DNA from: Falsiroseomonas oleicola | GTDB lineage: Bacteria > Pseudomonadota > Alphaproteobacteria > Acetobacterales > Acetobacteraceae | Length of the DNA: 64,000 nt | Direction: 5' to 3' | Assembly: GCF_019029495.1 (NCBI RefSeq) | Contig: NZ_JAERQM010000002.1 | Span: 1 to 64,000 of the forward strand | Shown: positions 8,322 through 16,583 of the stretch, piece by piece | Numbering within the stretch: the stretch's first letter is position 1 | Layout of the letters: each line of letters opens with the position of its first letter | Notes under the pieces: model-generated | What the model saw: only the letters and a program-made list of their open reading frames with translations | Database searches by the model: none | What the model was told of the DNA's origin: nothing | Position numbers and translations under genes: made by a program

Positions 8322-8987
8322 ATGCCGACACGCCGCCATTTGCTGAAGGCCTCGCTGGCCCTGCCGCTGGTCGCCGCCGCCTGTGCGACCACGGAGGACA
8401 GCCTGCCGCCGCTGCGCCCGCTGGTCACCGGCTACCGCCACCTGACGCCGCTGCGGCTGAACGTGCTGGAGATCGAGCAGGCGGAGCCGCTGCCGGGCAC
8501 TGTGCAGGTCATCCTGCCCGCGCCGATGCGGCCGGATGTGGAGTTGCGCCGCATGGCGGAACACCGGCTGGTGCCGATCGGCACCACGGGCAAGGCCCGT
8601 TTTCTCATCACCAATGCCCGCTTCGCGCGCCAGCCCCTGGCGGCACAGGGCGGGTTGAGCGGCTTCCTCGCCGGGGAGCCTGGCGAACGCCTGGCCTGCG
8701 AGCTGGCCTGCCGGGTGGAGATCATCTCCGGCGAGGGCAACCGCGTCGCCTTCGTCGAGGCGCAGGTGCAGCGCCAGCAATCCGTCGCCGATGGCGCCAC
8801 CGCCAGCACACGGCTTCAGGCGGCCGAGGATCTGGTGCGCCAGTCCATGGACGACATGAATGTGGAATTCGAATTCCAGCTTCGCCGAACCCTGCGTGCC
8901 TGGCTGGCGGAGGGGCTGACCCCGACCGCCCCGGCGCCCGTGCCGGTGGAGCGTGAGGACCTGCCCGGCGGAGCACCAAGCCCATGA
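8322..8987 (+). CDS. Tat-signal lipoprotein of unknown function
   Basis: A 221-aa protein beginning MPTRRHLLKASLALPLVAAAC. It has a twin-arginine motif and a lipobox (VAAAC), so Tat export with lipidation is predicted. The mature region has a hydrophobic beta-rich core (LNVLEIEQAEPLPGTVQVILP) and a helical segment ending in RAWLAEGL. No enzyme motif is visible. GGGAGATG precedes the start at a good distance. The stop overlaps the start of the RidA gene (ATGA), so the two are coupled. It is probably an envelope protein conserved in Acetobacteraceae. Confidence 0.75.
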   Translation: MPTRRHLLKASLALPLVAAACATTEDSLPPLRPLVTGYRHLTPLRLNVLEIEQAEPLPGTVQVILPAPMRPDVELRRMAEHRLVPIGTTGKARFLITNARFARQPLAAQGGLSGFLAGEPGERLACELACRVEIISGEGNRVAFVEAQVQRQQSVADGATASTRLQAAEDLVRQSMDDMNVEFEFQLRRTLRAWLAEGLTPTAPAPVPVEREDLPGGAPSP

Positions 8988-9370
8988 CCGTGACCTTCAG
9001 CAACCCGCCGGGCGTGCACACCCCCGGCGCCCGCTATGCCCATGCCGCGCTGGTGGAGGGCGCGCAGCGCCGGCTGGTGATCTCCGGCCAGATCGGCGTG
9101 GCGCCGGATGGCACCATCCTTCCCGCCGGCGCGGCGCAGATCGGCCAGGCGCTGGAAAATCTCGCGGCCGTGCTGTCGGCGCATGGCATGGGGCCGGGCA
9201 ACCTGGTGAAGCTCGGCGTCTTCCTGACCGACCGGGCGCTGATCCCGGTCTGGCGCACGGAGCGGGACCGGGTGCTGGGGCCGATCGCGCCCTGCAGCAC
9301 GCTGCTGCTGGTCGCGGGCCTGGCCGACCCGCGCTTCGTCTTCGAGGTGGAGGCGGAAGCGGTCGCGTAA
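8984..9370 (+). CDS. RidA/YjgF/YER057c family protein
   Basis: A 128-aa protein with the RidA fold pattern: VISGQIGVAPDGTI, AQIGQALENLAAVLSAHG, and C-terminal FVFEVEAEAVA. Classical RidA hydrolyses reactive imine or enamine intermediates made by PLP enzymes. The usual catalytic Arg of the true RidA subgroup is not obvious in its C-terminal motif, so this may be a Rid1-7 subgroup member with a different role. It is coupled to the preceding lipoprotein gene by a 4-nt overlap. A structured repeat element follows directly. Confidence 0.85.
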   Translation: MTVTFSNPPGVHTPGARYAHAALVEGAQRRLVISGQIGVAPDGTILPAGAAQIGQALENLAAVLSAHGMGPGNLVKLGVFLTDRALIPVWRTERDRVLGPIAPCSTLLLVAGLADPRFVFEVEAEAVA

Positions 9371-9375
9371 ACAAC

Positions 9376-9546
9376 CGGCCCTTTCGCGTAACCGCTCCGG
9401 GCCGCCCTCAGGCGCCGGGCGCCGCCGCCGGCGGCTTGGCTCGTCGCGCCGAAGGCGCGCCTTCGGCGCGACGCATAAGCGGCGGCGGCCGTTCGGCCGC
9501 TCGGACCGGTCTTCGACCGGCCCGCAGGTTGCGCGCCCTGGGGCGC
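9376..9546 (+). repeat. Structured palindromic element, copy A
   Basis: Conserved linkers in order: CCCTCAGGCGCCGGGC (9405-9420), TTGGCT (9436-9441), ATAAGC (9475-9480), TCGG (9501-9504), CCGCAGGT (9522-9529). Stems between them: 9376-9381/9399-9404; 9421-9426/9430-9435; a perfect 14-bp stem 9442-9455/9460-9473; 9485-9490/9495-9500; 9506-9511/9515-9520; and 9533-9538/9541-9546. Copies B (23892-24021) and C (47503-47620, minus) keep the linkers but have different stem sequences. The element fills the gap between convergent ridA and folE, touching the folE stop. It could be a REP/BIME-like mobile palindrome, a 3'-UTR RNA element, or a bidirectional terminator. Confidence 0.85.
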
Positions 9547-9547
9547 C

Positions 9548-10189
9548 CTATGCCTCCGCGCCGCTGCGCGGGCTGCCGATCATCGCCAGGAATTCCCGGC
9601 GGGTGGCGGCGTCGTCCCGGAAGGCGCCGAGCATGCGGCTGGTGACCATGGAGACGCCCGGCTTGTGGATGCCGCGGGTGGTCATGCACTGGTGCTGCGC
9701 CTCGATCACCACGGCGACGCCCTTGGGCTTCAGCACCTGCTCGATGGTATTGGCCACCTGGGCCGTCAGCTTTTCCTGGATCTGCAGGCGCTTGGCATAG
9801 GCTTCCAGCACCCGGGCGAGCTTGGAGATGCCGACCACCCGGCCATCCGGGATATAGGCGATATGCGCGCGGCCGATGATCGGCACCAGATGGTGCTCGC
9901 AATGGCTTTCCAGCCGGATGTCGCGCAGCACCACCATCTCGTCATAGCCGTCCGTTTCCTCGAAGGAACGGGCGAGCAGCTCCACCGGGTCGGTCTCATA
10001 GCCGCCGAAGAATTCGCCATAGGCGCGGGCGACGCGGGCGGGGGTATCCACCAGGCCCTCGCGGGTGGGGTCGTCCCCGGCCCAGAGCAGCAGGGTGCGG
10101 ACGGCGGCTTCCGCCTCCTCCCGCGTCGGGCGGATGGGGGTGGCGGGAGACGGGGCGCCCAGGCTGCGGGCAGGGGTCTGAATGTTCAC
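9548..10189 (-). CDS. folE: GTP cyclohydrolase I
   Basis: A 213-aa type IA enzyme that converts GTP to dihydroneopterin triphosphate, the entry to folate. Visible signatures are [21 protein letters not shown] with the zinc Cys/His and catalytic His, and [14 protein letters not shown] with the second zinc Cys. The best start is GTG at 10189 (VNIQTPARS), preceded by GATAGGA. A longer open frame upstream is Pro/Arg-rich and unlike FolE. It faces ridA across copy A of the structured element. The 175-nt gap upstream shows only a short CGACGCGTCG palindrome. Confidence 0.95.
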   Translation of the reverse strand: MNIQTPARSLGAPSPATPIRPTREEAEAAVRTLLLWAGDDPTREGLVDTPARVARAYGEFFGGYETDPVELLARSFEETDGYDEMVVLRDIRLESHCEHHLVPIIGRAHIAYIPDGRVVGISKLARVLEAYAKRLQIQEKLTAQVANTIEQVLKPKGVAVVIEAQHQCMTTRGIHKPGVSMVTSRMLGAFRDDAATRREFLAMIGSPRSGAEA

Positions 10190-10364
10190 GGGTAAGGTCC
10201 TATCGGCATCTCGACGCGTCGAAGGCAGAGGTCCTGCCGTCGCATCATCGCGCCCTGTGGAGGCAGAGGCTGGAAAGCAGAGGCTCGAAAAGTCAGATGG
10301 GGGCGGTCGGAAATCGCGCAATGGTGAGTCGGGGCGCGGATCGATGGCAAGCCATGTCGGTTCC

Positions 10365-11132
10365 TCAGACCGGTGGTTCACCCTGCACGGGTTGGCTGCC
10401 CATGGCGCGCAGCAGGGTGGTGATGGCGCGCGCCGCCGCCTCCACCGCATCGGCATCGCTGCCCTTGGCGACCAAAGCGACGCCGCCGCCGCCCATGCGG
10501 TAATAGGGATAGCTGCCGATATCCAGTTCCGGCCAGCGCGCCTGGATCGCCGCCAGCCCCTCCGCGATGCGGCCCTCCATCACCCCATCGGCATGCACGG
10601 CGCGGGAGGCGATGGGCGGGCCGCCGGCCAGCGTGGGCGCCAGGGATTCGAACATCGCCTGCATGATGCGGGGCACGCCTGCAAGCACATGGACATTGCC
10701 GATGGTGAAGCCGGGGGCGATGGAGATGGCGTTGTCGATCAGCGTGGCGCCACGCGGCATGGTGGCCATGCGCTGCCGGGCGGCGTTGAAATCGCCCGGC
10801 TTGTAGTGGCGTTCCAGCCGCGCCCAGGCCTCCGGCTGCGGTTCCCAGGGCACGCCGAAGGCGCCGGCGACGCATTCGCTGGTGATGTCATCATGCGTTG
10901 GGCCGATGCCGCCGGTGGTGAAGACATGATCGTATTTTTGCCGGACGTCATTCAGCGTGGCGATGATCGTCGCCCGCACATCCGGGATGATCCGCACCTC
11001 GCGCAGCGGAATGCCGATCTCGCCCAGGCGAGTCGCCAGGAAATTGATATTGGCGTCCTTGGTGCGGCCGGAGAGCACCTCATTGCCGATGACCAGCAGG
11101 GCGGCGGTGGGGTTGGGCGTGGCGGCGGTCAT
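10365..11132 (-). CDS. CinA-like molybdopterin-binding domain protein
   Basis: A 255-aa protein of the competence/damage-inducible CinA family, N-terminal MoaB/MogA-like domain only. Motifs: [23 protein letters not shown] at the start and [14 protein letters not shown] near residue 70, both typical. The NMN-deamidase domain of full CinA is absent, as in many alphaproteobacterial versions. Its ATG overlaps the vapC stop by 4 nt, so vapB, vapC and this gene read as one unit, even though a toxin-antitoxin module has no obvious link to it. Confidence 0.85.
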   Translation of the reverse strand: MTAATPNPTAALLVIGNEVLSGRTKDANINFLATRLGEIGIPLREVRIIPDVRATIIATLNDVRQKYDHVFTTGGIGPTHDDITSECVAGAFGVPWEPQPEAWARLERHYKPGDFNAARQRMATMPRGATLIDNAISIAPGFTIGNVHVLAGVPRIMQAMFESLAPTLAGGPPIASRAVHADGVMEGRIAEGLAAIQARWPELDIGSYPYYRMGGGGVALVAKGSDADAVEAAARAITTLLRAMGSQPVQGEPPV

Positions 11133-11548
11133 CGGGTGGGGTCCGGATACCAGAGGGGGATGGCGAGGCGTGTGGCCAATTCGGCCATGCGCCGGTCGAA
11201 CGTGGCGACCTCCGCCTGTTCCCGTTGCGCCAAGGCAAGATAGAGGCAGTCATAGATCGGGTGGGAGAGCCGCTCGGCGATGATGCAGGCTGATACAGCC
11301 AGAATGTCCATGTCGAACAGCGTCAGCATGCCGCTGCGTCGCAGTTCGGCCAATACCGCCTGGGCATGGCCCTGGGGCACGGTCTTGCGCCGCGCCTTGG
11401 TCAGCAGGGCATTGCCGATCTCGGCCAGCAGCAGGCTTGGGGCCAGAAGCTCGGCTCCACTGCTCTGCACCTCTTCCGCCCTGTCGCTGGCGGCCTCGGC
11501 GACGAACCAGGCCACGGCGACCGAGGCGTCGACGACGATGCGCGTCAC
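11129..11548 (-). CDS. VapC-type PIN-domain ribonuclease toxin
   Basis: A 139-aa protein with the PIN acidic residues in IVVDASVAVAWF (Asp), LLAEIGNAL (Glu) and YDCLYLALAQ (Asp), ending ATFDRRMAELA (Asp). PIN toxins of this class cleave RNA, often initiator tRNA. It starts with GTG at 11548 and overlaps the antitoxin stop by 4 nt (GTGA). GC content is slightly below its neighbours. With the 11545-11823 gene it forms a complete FitAB/VapBC-like module. Confidence 0.88.
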   Translation of the reverse strand: MTRIVVDASVAVAWFVAEAASDRAEEVQSSGAELLAPSLLLAEIGNALLTKARRKTVPQGHAQAVLAELRRSGMLTLFDMDILAVSACIIAERLSHPIYDCLYLALAQREQAEVATFDRRMAELATRLAIPLWYPDPTR

Positions 11549-11823
11549 GAACCGGCAGCGCTCGCGTCGTCATCCGCCCATCGCGCCGCGAGCGCATCAC
11601 GCGCCCTGCGGATTTCGGCGGTACTGTCCCAGTCGGGATCGGGCGTCGTCTGCGCGCGAAGGGCACGGCTTCGCGCGATCCAGGCCTCACGGTCGGAGGC
11701 GTTGGAGGCCTCGGTCAGCGTCTCTCGGGCCAGATGCTCCAGGGAGGTTCCGCGTTCCAGCGCCTTGCCCTTGAGCCGTTCGATCACCGCTTCATCCAGG
11801 TTCCGTATCAGGATCTGGCCCAT
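11545..11823 (-). CDS. FitA/VapB-type ribbon-helix-helix antitoxin
   Basis: A 92-aa protein. Residues 1-40 (MGQILIRNLDEAVIERLKGKA) form a ribbon-helix-helix DNA-binding domain as in FitA. The C-terminal part, including WIARSRALRAQ, is the predicted toxin-neutralising helix. It is encoded before the PIN toxin, as expected. A perfect 10-bp inverted repeat at 11841-11865 lies directly upstream and is the likely autoregulatory operator. Confidence 0.85.
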   Translation of the reverse strand: MGQILIRNLDEAVIERLKGKALERGTSLEHLARETLTEASNASDREAWIARSRALRAQTTPDPDWDSTAEIRRARDALAARWADDDASAAGS

Positions 11824-11840
11824 CTTCGCGCAAGCTTCCA

Positions 11841-11865
11841 GATGATATCACAGAATGATATCATC
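11841..11865 (-). promoter_or_regulatory. VapBC autoregulatory operator
   Basis: Perfect inverted repeat GATGATATCA, 5-nt spacer, TGATATCATC. It is AT-rich in a GC-rich region and begins 18 nt upstream of the antitoxin start. Each arm itself contains the palindrome GATATC, suiting a dimer-of-dimers ribbon-helix-helix repressor. Confidence 0.75.
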
Positions 11866-11880
11866 CAGATCTGGCCTCCG

Positions 11881-12936
11881 CTACAGGAAATCCCGCAGCA
11901 GCGCGACCAGCGGCTTGTCCGCCGGCGGCATGGGGTAGTCGCCCAGCTTGTTCGGCCGCACCCAGGACAGCGCCTGGCCTTCCAGCGGCTGCATCCGGCC
12001 TTCCCAGCGGCGGCAGAGATACAGGGGCATCAGCAGGTGGCGCTCGCCCAGGGGATGGCTGGCGAAGGTGAAGGGGGCGAGGCAGCTCGCCGCCACGTCG
12101 ATCCCCAGTTCCTCCTTCAGCTCCCGGATCAGGGCCGCCTCCGGCGTTTCGCCGGCCTGCACCTTGCCGCCGGGGAATTCCCACAGGCCGGCCATGGGCT
12201 TGCCCTCCGGACGGCGGGCCAGCAGCACGCGGCCATCCGGGTCGATCAGGGCGCAGGCGGCGACCAGCAGGATATTGGTGCCCTGTGGGGGTTCGGCCTT
12301 CTTCTCCGCCGTGGCCGCGGGCAGGTCGGCGCGGGTCAGTTCGAACAGCTTCACCGGCATGGTGCCGCCGCGCGCCACGAAATCCCGCACCCCCTCGCCG
12401 GTCTCGCGGAAGCCGATGCGGCGCAGCACGGCCTGGCTGCGGCTGTTCTCGATCAAGGCGGAGGCGACCAGCCTGTCGAGGTCGAGATGCGCCAGCGCCC
12501 AGCTTGCCAGCCGCAGCGCGGCCTCCGGCCCCACGCCATGGCCCCAGAAGCGCCGGCCGATCCAATAGCCGAGTTCCGCCTGGCGCTTCGCGGCGTCTCG
12601 CGTCAGGCCGATGCAGCCGACCAGCACTTCCCGCTCCTCCGGCTCCCCGGCATGTTCCACGCCGGTGATGGCCAGGTGCCAGGCGGTGCCGGCGGCGAGC
12701 TGGGCGCGGGTGGAGGCGATCCAGTCATCCGCCAGGGCGCGCGGATAGGGGAAGGGCACCCTCGCCAGGGTTTTTGCGACCTCCCAGTCATTCACCAGGC
12801 GGTGGAGCTCGGCCGCATCCTCGGGCCGCAGTGGCCGCAGCGTCAGTCGGTCCGTGCGCAGCGGCGCGAAGGGCGGAGGCGCCAGAGGGTCCTCCCGGGG
12901 AGAGTCGTCAGGCGCCATGGATGTCGATATCGCCAT
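11881..12936 (-). CDS. Bifunctional GNAT acetyltransferase / NUDIX hydrolase fusion
   Basis: A 351-aa two-domain protein. Residues about 25-205 are a RimJ/RimL-type GNAT ([53 protein letters not shown]). Residues about 218-351 are a MutT-like NUDIX domain with the box [23 protein letters not shown] in consensus spacing (GX5EX7REXXEEXG). The NUDIX part should remove oxidised nucleoside triphosphates; the GNAT target is unknown. This fusion beside argJ-ppiC-secA recurs in Rhodospirillales. ATG at 12936 or 12918 are both possible starts; neither has a strong ribosome site. Confidence 0.88.
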   Translation of the reverse strand: MAISTSMAPDDSPREDPLAPPPFAPLRTDRLTLRPLRPEDAAELHRLVNDWEVAKTLARVPFPYPRALADDWIASTRAQLAAGTAWHLAITGVEHAGEPEEREVLVGCIGLTRDAAKRQAELGYWIGRRFWGHGVGPEAALRLASWALAHLDLDRLVASALIENSRSQAVLRRIGFRETGEGVRDFVARGGTMPVKLFELTRADLPAATAEKKAEPPQGTNILLVAACALIDPDGRVLLARRPEGKPMAGLWEFPGGKVQAGETPEAALIRELKEELGIDVAASCLAPFTFASHPLGERHLLMPLYLCRRWEGRMQPLEGQALSWVRPNKLGDYPMPPADKPLVALLRDFL

Positions 12937-13153
12937 GCGGGAAGTCGCAGGTCCCTGTGTCAGGCGAGTGCCGGCAAAAGAACCGGATACTCAAGCCCCT
13001 GTATGGGCCTGAAAATCCGCCGCGTCATGGCCCGATGCGGCTTTTGCGGCATCAATGCCGCAGTGTGGCAGGATGGTCGCGCTCCGCTTTCGGCAACCCC
13101 CCAGGCGCATCCGGGGTTCTGGTCGGGGGATGCCGTCCCCGGGGGCCAGCCAC

Positions 13154-14176
13154 GTGAATCACAGCATCATCGTATTGGGGGCATCGGCTGGCGGCGTGGA
13201 GGTGCTCAGCACGGTCTGTCGGGGCCTGGCGGACGATCTCCCGGCTGCCGTGTTCGTCGTTCAGCACGTTTCCCCCGGCGGGCTCAGCAGGCTTCCGGAG
13301 ATATTGAGCCGGGCGGGGCCGCTGAAGGCGCATCATGCCGTGGAGGGGGAGCGGGTCGAGCTAGGGCGGATCTACGTCGCACTGCCCGACCGCCACCTGC
13401 TTCTCGACGACGGTGGCGACCGGGTCCTGCTGCGTCGCGGTCCGCAGGAAAACCGGGCTCGGCCGGCGGTGGATGCGCTGTTCCGATCCGCCGCCGTGGC
13501 CTGCGGTTCGAGGGTGATCGGCGTTGTATTGAGCGGCATGCTGGATGATGGGGCGGAGGGACTTGATGCGATACGCCGCTGCGGCGGCGTCACCGTGGTC
13601 CAGGACCCGGCGGACGCCGAATGGCCCGACATGCCTTGCAATGCGCGGGAGCGCGCCGGTGCGGAACATTGCCTGCCGGCGGCCGACCTGCCGGCCCTGT
13701 TGCTGCGCCTGGCGCGAAGTGCCGCCGGGCCTGCGGTCCCCATTCCCGCCGAACTCGTGCTCGAGGCACGCATCTCCCGCCAGGAGCTTACGGTCATGAG
13801 CGAGGACATCACCACGGTCGGCAAGCCGAGCGCGCTGGGCTGCCCCGAATGCGGCGGCGTGCTGAACGTGGTGGGGGAGGCGACAGCGCCCCGCTTCCGC
13901 TGCCAGGTGGGCCATGCCTATGGCCCGAAGACGCTGGCCGCGCATCAGGCCGAATCGCTCGACAAGGCGCTGGGTGTTGCCTACCGGACGCAGCGGGACC
14001 GGCGGAACCTGTACCTGTCGATGGAACGCGCCGCCCGGCAGCGCAACCGGATGCAGGAGGCGGCGCGGTGGCAGAAATCGGCCGACGAGGCCCAGCGCTT
14101 CGCGGATCTCATCGGCACCGCTGTCGATGAATTGCGGCAGAGCGGCATGCCGCCGACGGAAGGCGCCGACGCCTAA
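13154..14176 (+). CDS. Orphan CheB-type methylesterase with C-terminal Cys-rich domain
   Basis: About 340 aa. The N-terminal domain is a CheB methylesterase with the Ser-His-Asp set in VLGASAGGVEVL, VVQHVSPGGLSRLP and SGMLDDGAEGL. No receiver domain is present. After about residue 220 comes a zinc-ribbon-like CPECGG with a later Cys-His (FRCQVGHAYG) and a helical C-terminus. This is a known subtype often annotated chemotaxis protein CheB, but its substrate is unclear. No cheA, cheW or cheR is nearby. GTG 13154 is preferred because GGGGG lies about 9 nt upstream; ATG 13130 is an alternative. Its stop overlaps argJ's stop on the other strand. Confidence 0.82.
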   Translation: MNHSIIVLGASAGGVEVLSTVCRGLADDLPAAVFVVQHVSPGGLSRLPEILSRAGPLKAHHAVEGERVELGRIYVALPDRHLLLDDGGDRVLLRRGPQENRARPAVDALFRSAAVACGSRVIGVVLSGMLDDGAEGLDAIRRCGGVTVVQDPADAEWPDMPCNARERAGAEHCLPAADLPALLLRLARSAAGPAVPIPAELVLEARISRQELTVMSEDITTVGKPSALGCPECGGVLNVVGEATAPRFRCQVGHAYGPKTLAAHQAESLDKALGVAYRTQRDRRNLYLSMERAARQRNRMQEAARWQKSADEAQRFADLIGTAVDELRQSGMPPTEGADA

Positions 14177-15411
14177 CTCCGATAGGATCCGTTGATGTCG
14201 ATGTACCCATGCGTCAGGTCGCAGGTCCAGGCGGTCGCCTTGCCGCGGCCGAGCGCCAAGTCCACCTCGATCCGCACGTCGCGGCCCTTCATATGGGCGA
14301 TGACGGGCGTCTCGTCGTAGCCGGTGACGACGGCGCCCTCCCGCGCCATCCAGGTGCCGCCGATGGCGACGGAGAGCAGGTCGCGATCTGCAGGCTCCCC
14401 GGCCTTGCCGACGGCCATGACGATGCGGCCCCAATTGGCGTCCTCGCCGGCGATCGCGGTTTTCACCAGAGGCGAATTGGCGATGCTCATGGCGATGCGA
14501 TGCGCCGATTTGGCGCTGACCGCCCCGGTCACGTCGATCTGGATCAGCTTCTGGGCGCCCTCGCCGTCGCGGGCGACCATCAGGGCCAGGTCCATGAGGA
14601 CTTCGTGAACGGCGCGTGCAAAATCCTTCAGCATCTTGCCGCCCTCGGCGGGCACGCGGGGATGCCTGGCGGCGCCCGTGGCGAACAGCAGCACCGTGTC
14701 GCTGGTGGAGGTGTCGCTGTCCACCGTGACGCAGTTGAAGGATTTCTGGGTGCCCTTGGCCAGGATCGCCTGGAGCGCCGCGGCCGGCACCTTGGCGTCG
14801 GTGGCCAGGAAGCACAGCATGGTCGCCATGTCGGGGGCGATCATGCCGCTGCCCTTGGCGATGCCGCTGACGGTCACCGTGGTGTCGCCGATCTGCGCCG
14901 TGCGGGTGGCGCCCTTGGGGAAGGTGTCGGTGGTCATGATGGCGCTGGCGGCGCCGGCCCAGCCATCCTCGTCCAGCTTCCCGAACAGGGGCGGCAGGGC
15001 GGCGAGCAGCTTCTCGGTCGGCAGCTTCTCGCCGATCACACCCGTGGAGGCGAGGAACACCTCGGTCGGCTTGCAACCCGCCAGCCCGGCCATGGCCTTC
15101 GCGGTGTCGCTACAGGTCTGGCGCCCCGCCTTGCCCGTAAAGACGTTGGAATTGCCGGCGGTGACGACCAAAGCGCGGGCCTTGCCGCCCTTCAGCGCGG
15201 CGCGGCACCAGTCGATCGGCGCGCCCGGGCATTTGTTCTTGGTGAACACCCCCGCCACGGTGGTCCCGGCGGGGAAGACCATCATGGTCACATCCTCCCG
15301 CGCCTTGTAGCGGATCTCCGCCCGGCCGGAGCCGAGGCGCAGCCCCGCCACCGGCGGCATTGCGGGCAGCGGCAGCGCGAGCGGAGAGACGGGAAGATCC
15401 TTGCCGGCCAT
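14173..15411 (-). CDS. argJ: Bifunctional ornithine acetyltransferase / N-acetylglutamate synthase
   Basis: A 412-aa Ntn-type enzyme of arginine synthesis that transfers acetyl from N-acetylornithine to glutamate. The self-cleavage and nucleophile site is in KGSGMIAPDMATML, with Thr at about residue 197, preserved. It lies 13 nt downstream of the ppiC gene, so the two are likely one transcript. The convergent cheB stop overlaps its own by 4 nt. argC and argH lie elsewhere in the window, so arginine genes are scattered. Confidence 0.96.
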   Translation of the reverse strand: MAGKDLPVSPLALPLPAMPPVAGLRLGSGRAEIRYKAREDVTMMVFPAGTTVAGVFTKNKCPGAPIDWCRAALKGGKARALVVTAGNSNVFTGKAGRQTCSDTAKAMAGLAGCKPTEVFLASTGVIGEKLPTEKLLAALPPLFGKLDEDGWAGAASAIMTTDTFPKGATRTAQIGDTTVTVSGIAKGSGMIAPDMATMLCFLATDAKVPAAALQAILAKGTQKSFNCVTVDSDTSTSDTVLLFATGAARHPRVPAEGGKMLKDFARAVHEVLMDLALMVARDGEGAQKLIQIDVTGAVSAKSAHRIAMSIANSPLVKTAIAGEDANWGRIVMAVGKAGEPADRDLLSVAIGGTWMAREGAVVTGYDETPVIAHMKGRDVRIEVDLALGRGKATAWTCDLTHGYIDINGSYRS

Positions 15412-15424
15412 GGTCGGGTCTTTT

Positions 15425-16345
15425 CTAGCGGCGGGGTTGGGGGGAGGCGGGCGGCGGCGCGGCACCGTCGAGCAGGGAGGGCGCGGCCGGGGCGGGCAGG
15501 GGGCTGCCATCCATGGCGAAGCGCTCGATCCGGGCGGCGCCGCGGATGCGCTCCACCTCCGCCGTCACGGCTTCCTCGAAGGCGCGCTGGCGCAGGGCTT
15601 CCTGGGCTTCCTCGAAGGGCGGCGGCGGCACGGCGCGGCGTGCCTCCACCTTGATGACATGCCAGCCGAACTGCGTCCGCACCGGGCTTTCGGAGATCTG
15701 GCCGGGCTGCATGGCGAAGGCGGCGGTGGCGAATTCGGGAATCATGTCGCCGCGCTTGAAGAAGCCCAGGTCGCCACCCTCCCGCGACCCCGGGCCGGTG
15801 GAGCGGCGGCGGGCGACCTCGGCGAAATCGGCGCCGGCGGCGCGGGCCTCGGCCAGGGCCGTGCGGGCCTCGGCCTCGGTCGGGACCAGGATGTGGCGGG
15901 CGCGCACCTCCTCCTCCGCCGGGCGGCCGGCGACGTCGCGCTGGTAGCGGGCGCGCAGCGATTCCTCGGTCATCTGCGGGGCGACGGCGCGGGTGATGAG
16001 GGCCTGCTGCAGCGCCTCCTCCTCCGCCCGGCGCAGGCGGGCCTGGACCTCCGGGTCATTCGCCAGGCCCTGGGCGCGGGCGGCGGCGGTGATGGCCTTC
16101 TGGGTGATGAGCTGGTCCAGCAGCAGCGGCATCAGCATGGGCTGCGGCATGGAGCGCAGCTCCGCCGGCAGGCGCTCCATCTCCGATTGCAGCTCGGACA
16201 GGCGGATTTCCGCGCCTTCCACCCGGGCCACCACGGGGTCCGAGGCTGGGGACGCCGCTGGGGCCGGTGCCTGGGCCAAAGCCGGGGCGGCCACCAGGGC
16301 GGTGGAAAGCAGCAGGGCGGCGAGGAGGGGAGCCGTGCGGCGCAT
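15425..16345 (-). CDS. Periplasmic parvulin-type peptidyl-prolyl isomerase
   Basis: A 306-aa protein with a signal peptide (residues 1-25, ending PALAQA), a SurA/PrsA-like N-terminal helical region, and a parvulin domain at about 150-240. That domain shows RARHILVPTEAEA, GGDLGFFKRGDMIPEF and FGWHVIKVE. It should assist folding of exported proteins. It is transcribed divergently from secA, fitting a shared export theme. ATG 16363 is an alternative start adding six residues. The C-terminus is Pro/Ala-rich. Confidence 0.9.
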   Translation of the reverse strand: MRRTAPLLAALLLSTALVAAPALAQAPAPAASPASDPVVARVEGAEIRLSELQSEMERLPAELRSMPQPMLMPLLLDQLITQKAITAAARAQGLANDPEVQARLRRAEEEALQQALITRAVAPQMTEESLRARYQRDVAGRPAEEEVRARHILVPTEAEARTALAEARAAGADFAEVARRRSTGPGSREGGDLGFFKRGDMIPEFATAAFAMQPGQISESPVRTQFGWHVIKVEARRAVPPPPFEEAQEALRQRAFEEAVTAEVERIRGAARIERFAMDGSPLPAPAAPSLLDGAAPPPASPQPRR

Positions 16346-16444
16346 CGCGGGGATTCTCGTCATGTTCGGCGGAAGATGGCCGATGCGGGGGGGCGCCACA
16401 AGGCAGGGGCTCCGCCATGGAGCCATGTCGGAATGCCGGCTGCG

Positions 16445-16473
16445 TTGACGTGGCAGGGCCGCGCGCCTATCTC
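16445..16473 (+). promoter_or_regulatory. Candidate sigma-70 promoter for secA
   Basis: TTGACG (16445-16450) is followed after 17 nt by TATCTC (16468-16473). It lies about 110 nt upstream of secA, in the 238-nt gap between the divergent ppiC and secA genes. Confidence 0.45.
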
Positions 16474-16583
16474 TCGGCCGCCGCGCTTTGCCCGGGCCGG
16501 GCCTTTGCGCCCCCGACCGCCGGGCGTGATCGCATCGGCGCTGCCGCTGGTCGCAAGCTGCGGGTCGGAGACAACTGCCAGAC

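Noticed and set aside
10190-10364. Riboswitch upstream of folE
   Set aside because: Only short palindromes are visible and no known ligand-binding core is recognisable in 175 nt.
11129-11823. Genomic island or prophage around the toxin-antitoxin genes
   Set aside because: There are no integrase, direct repeats or tRNA targets, and flanking genes are standard chromosomal genes.
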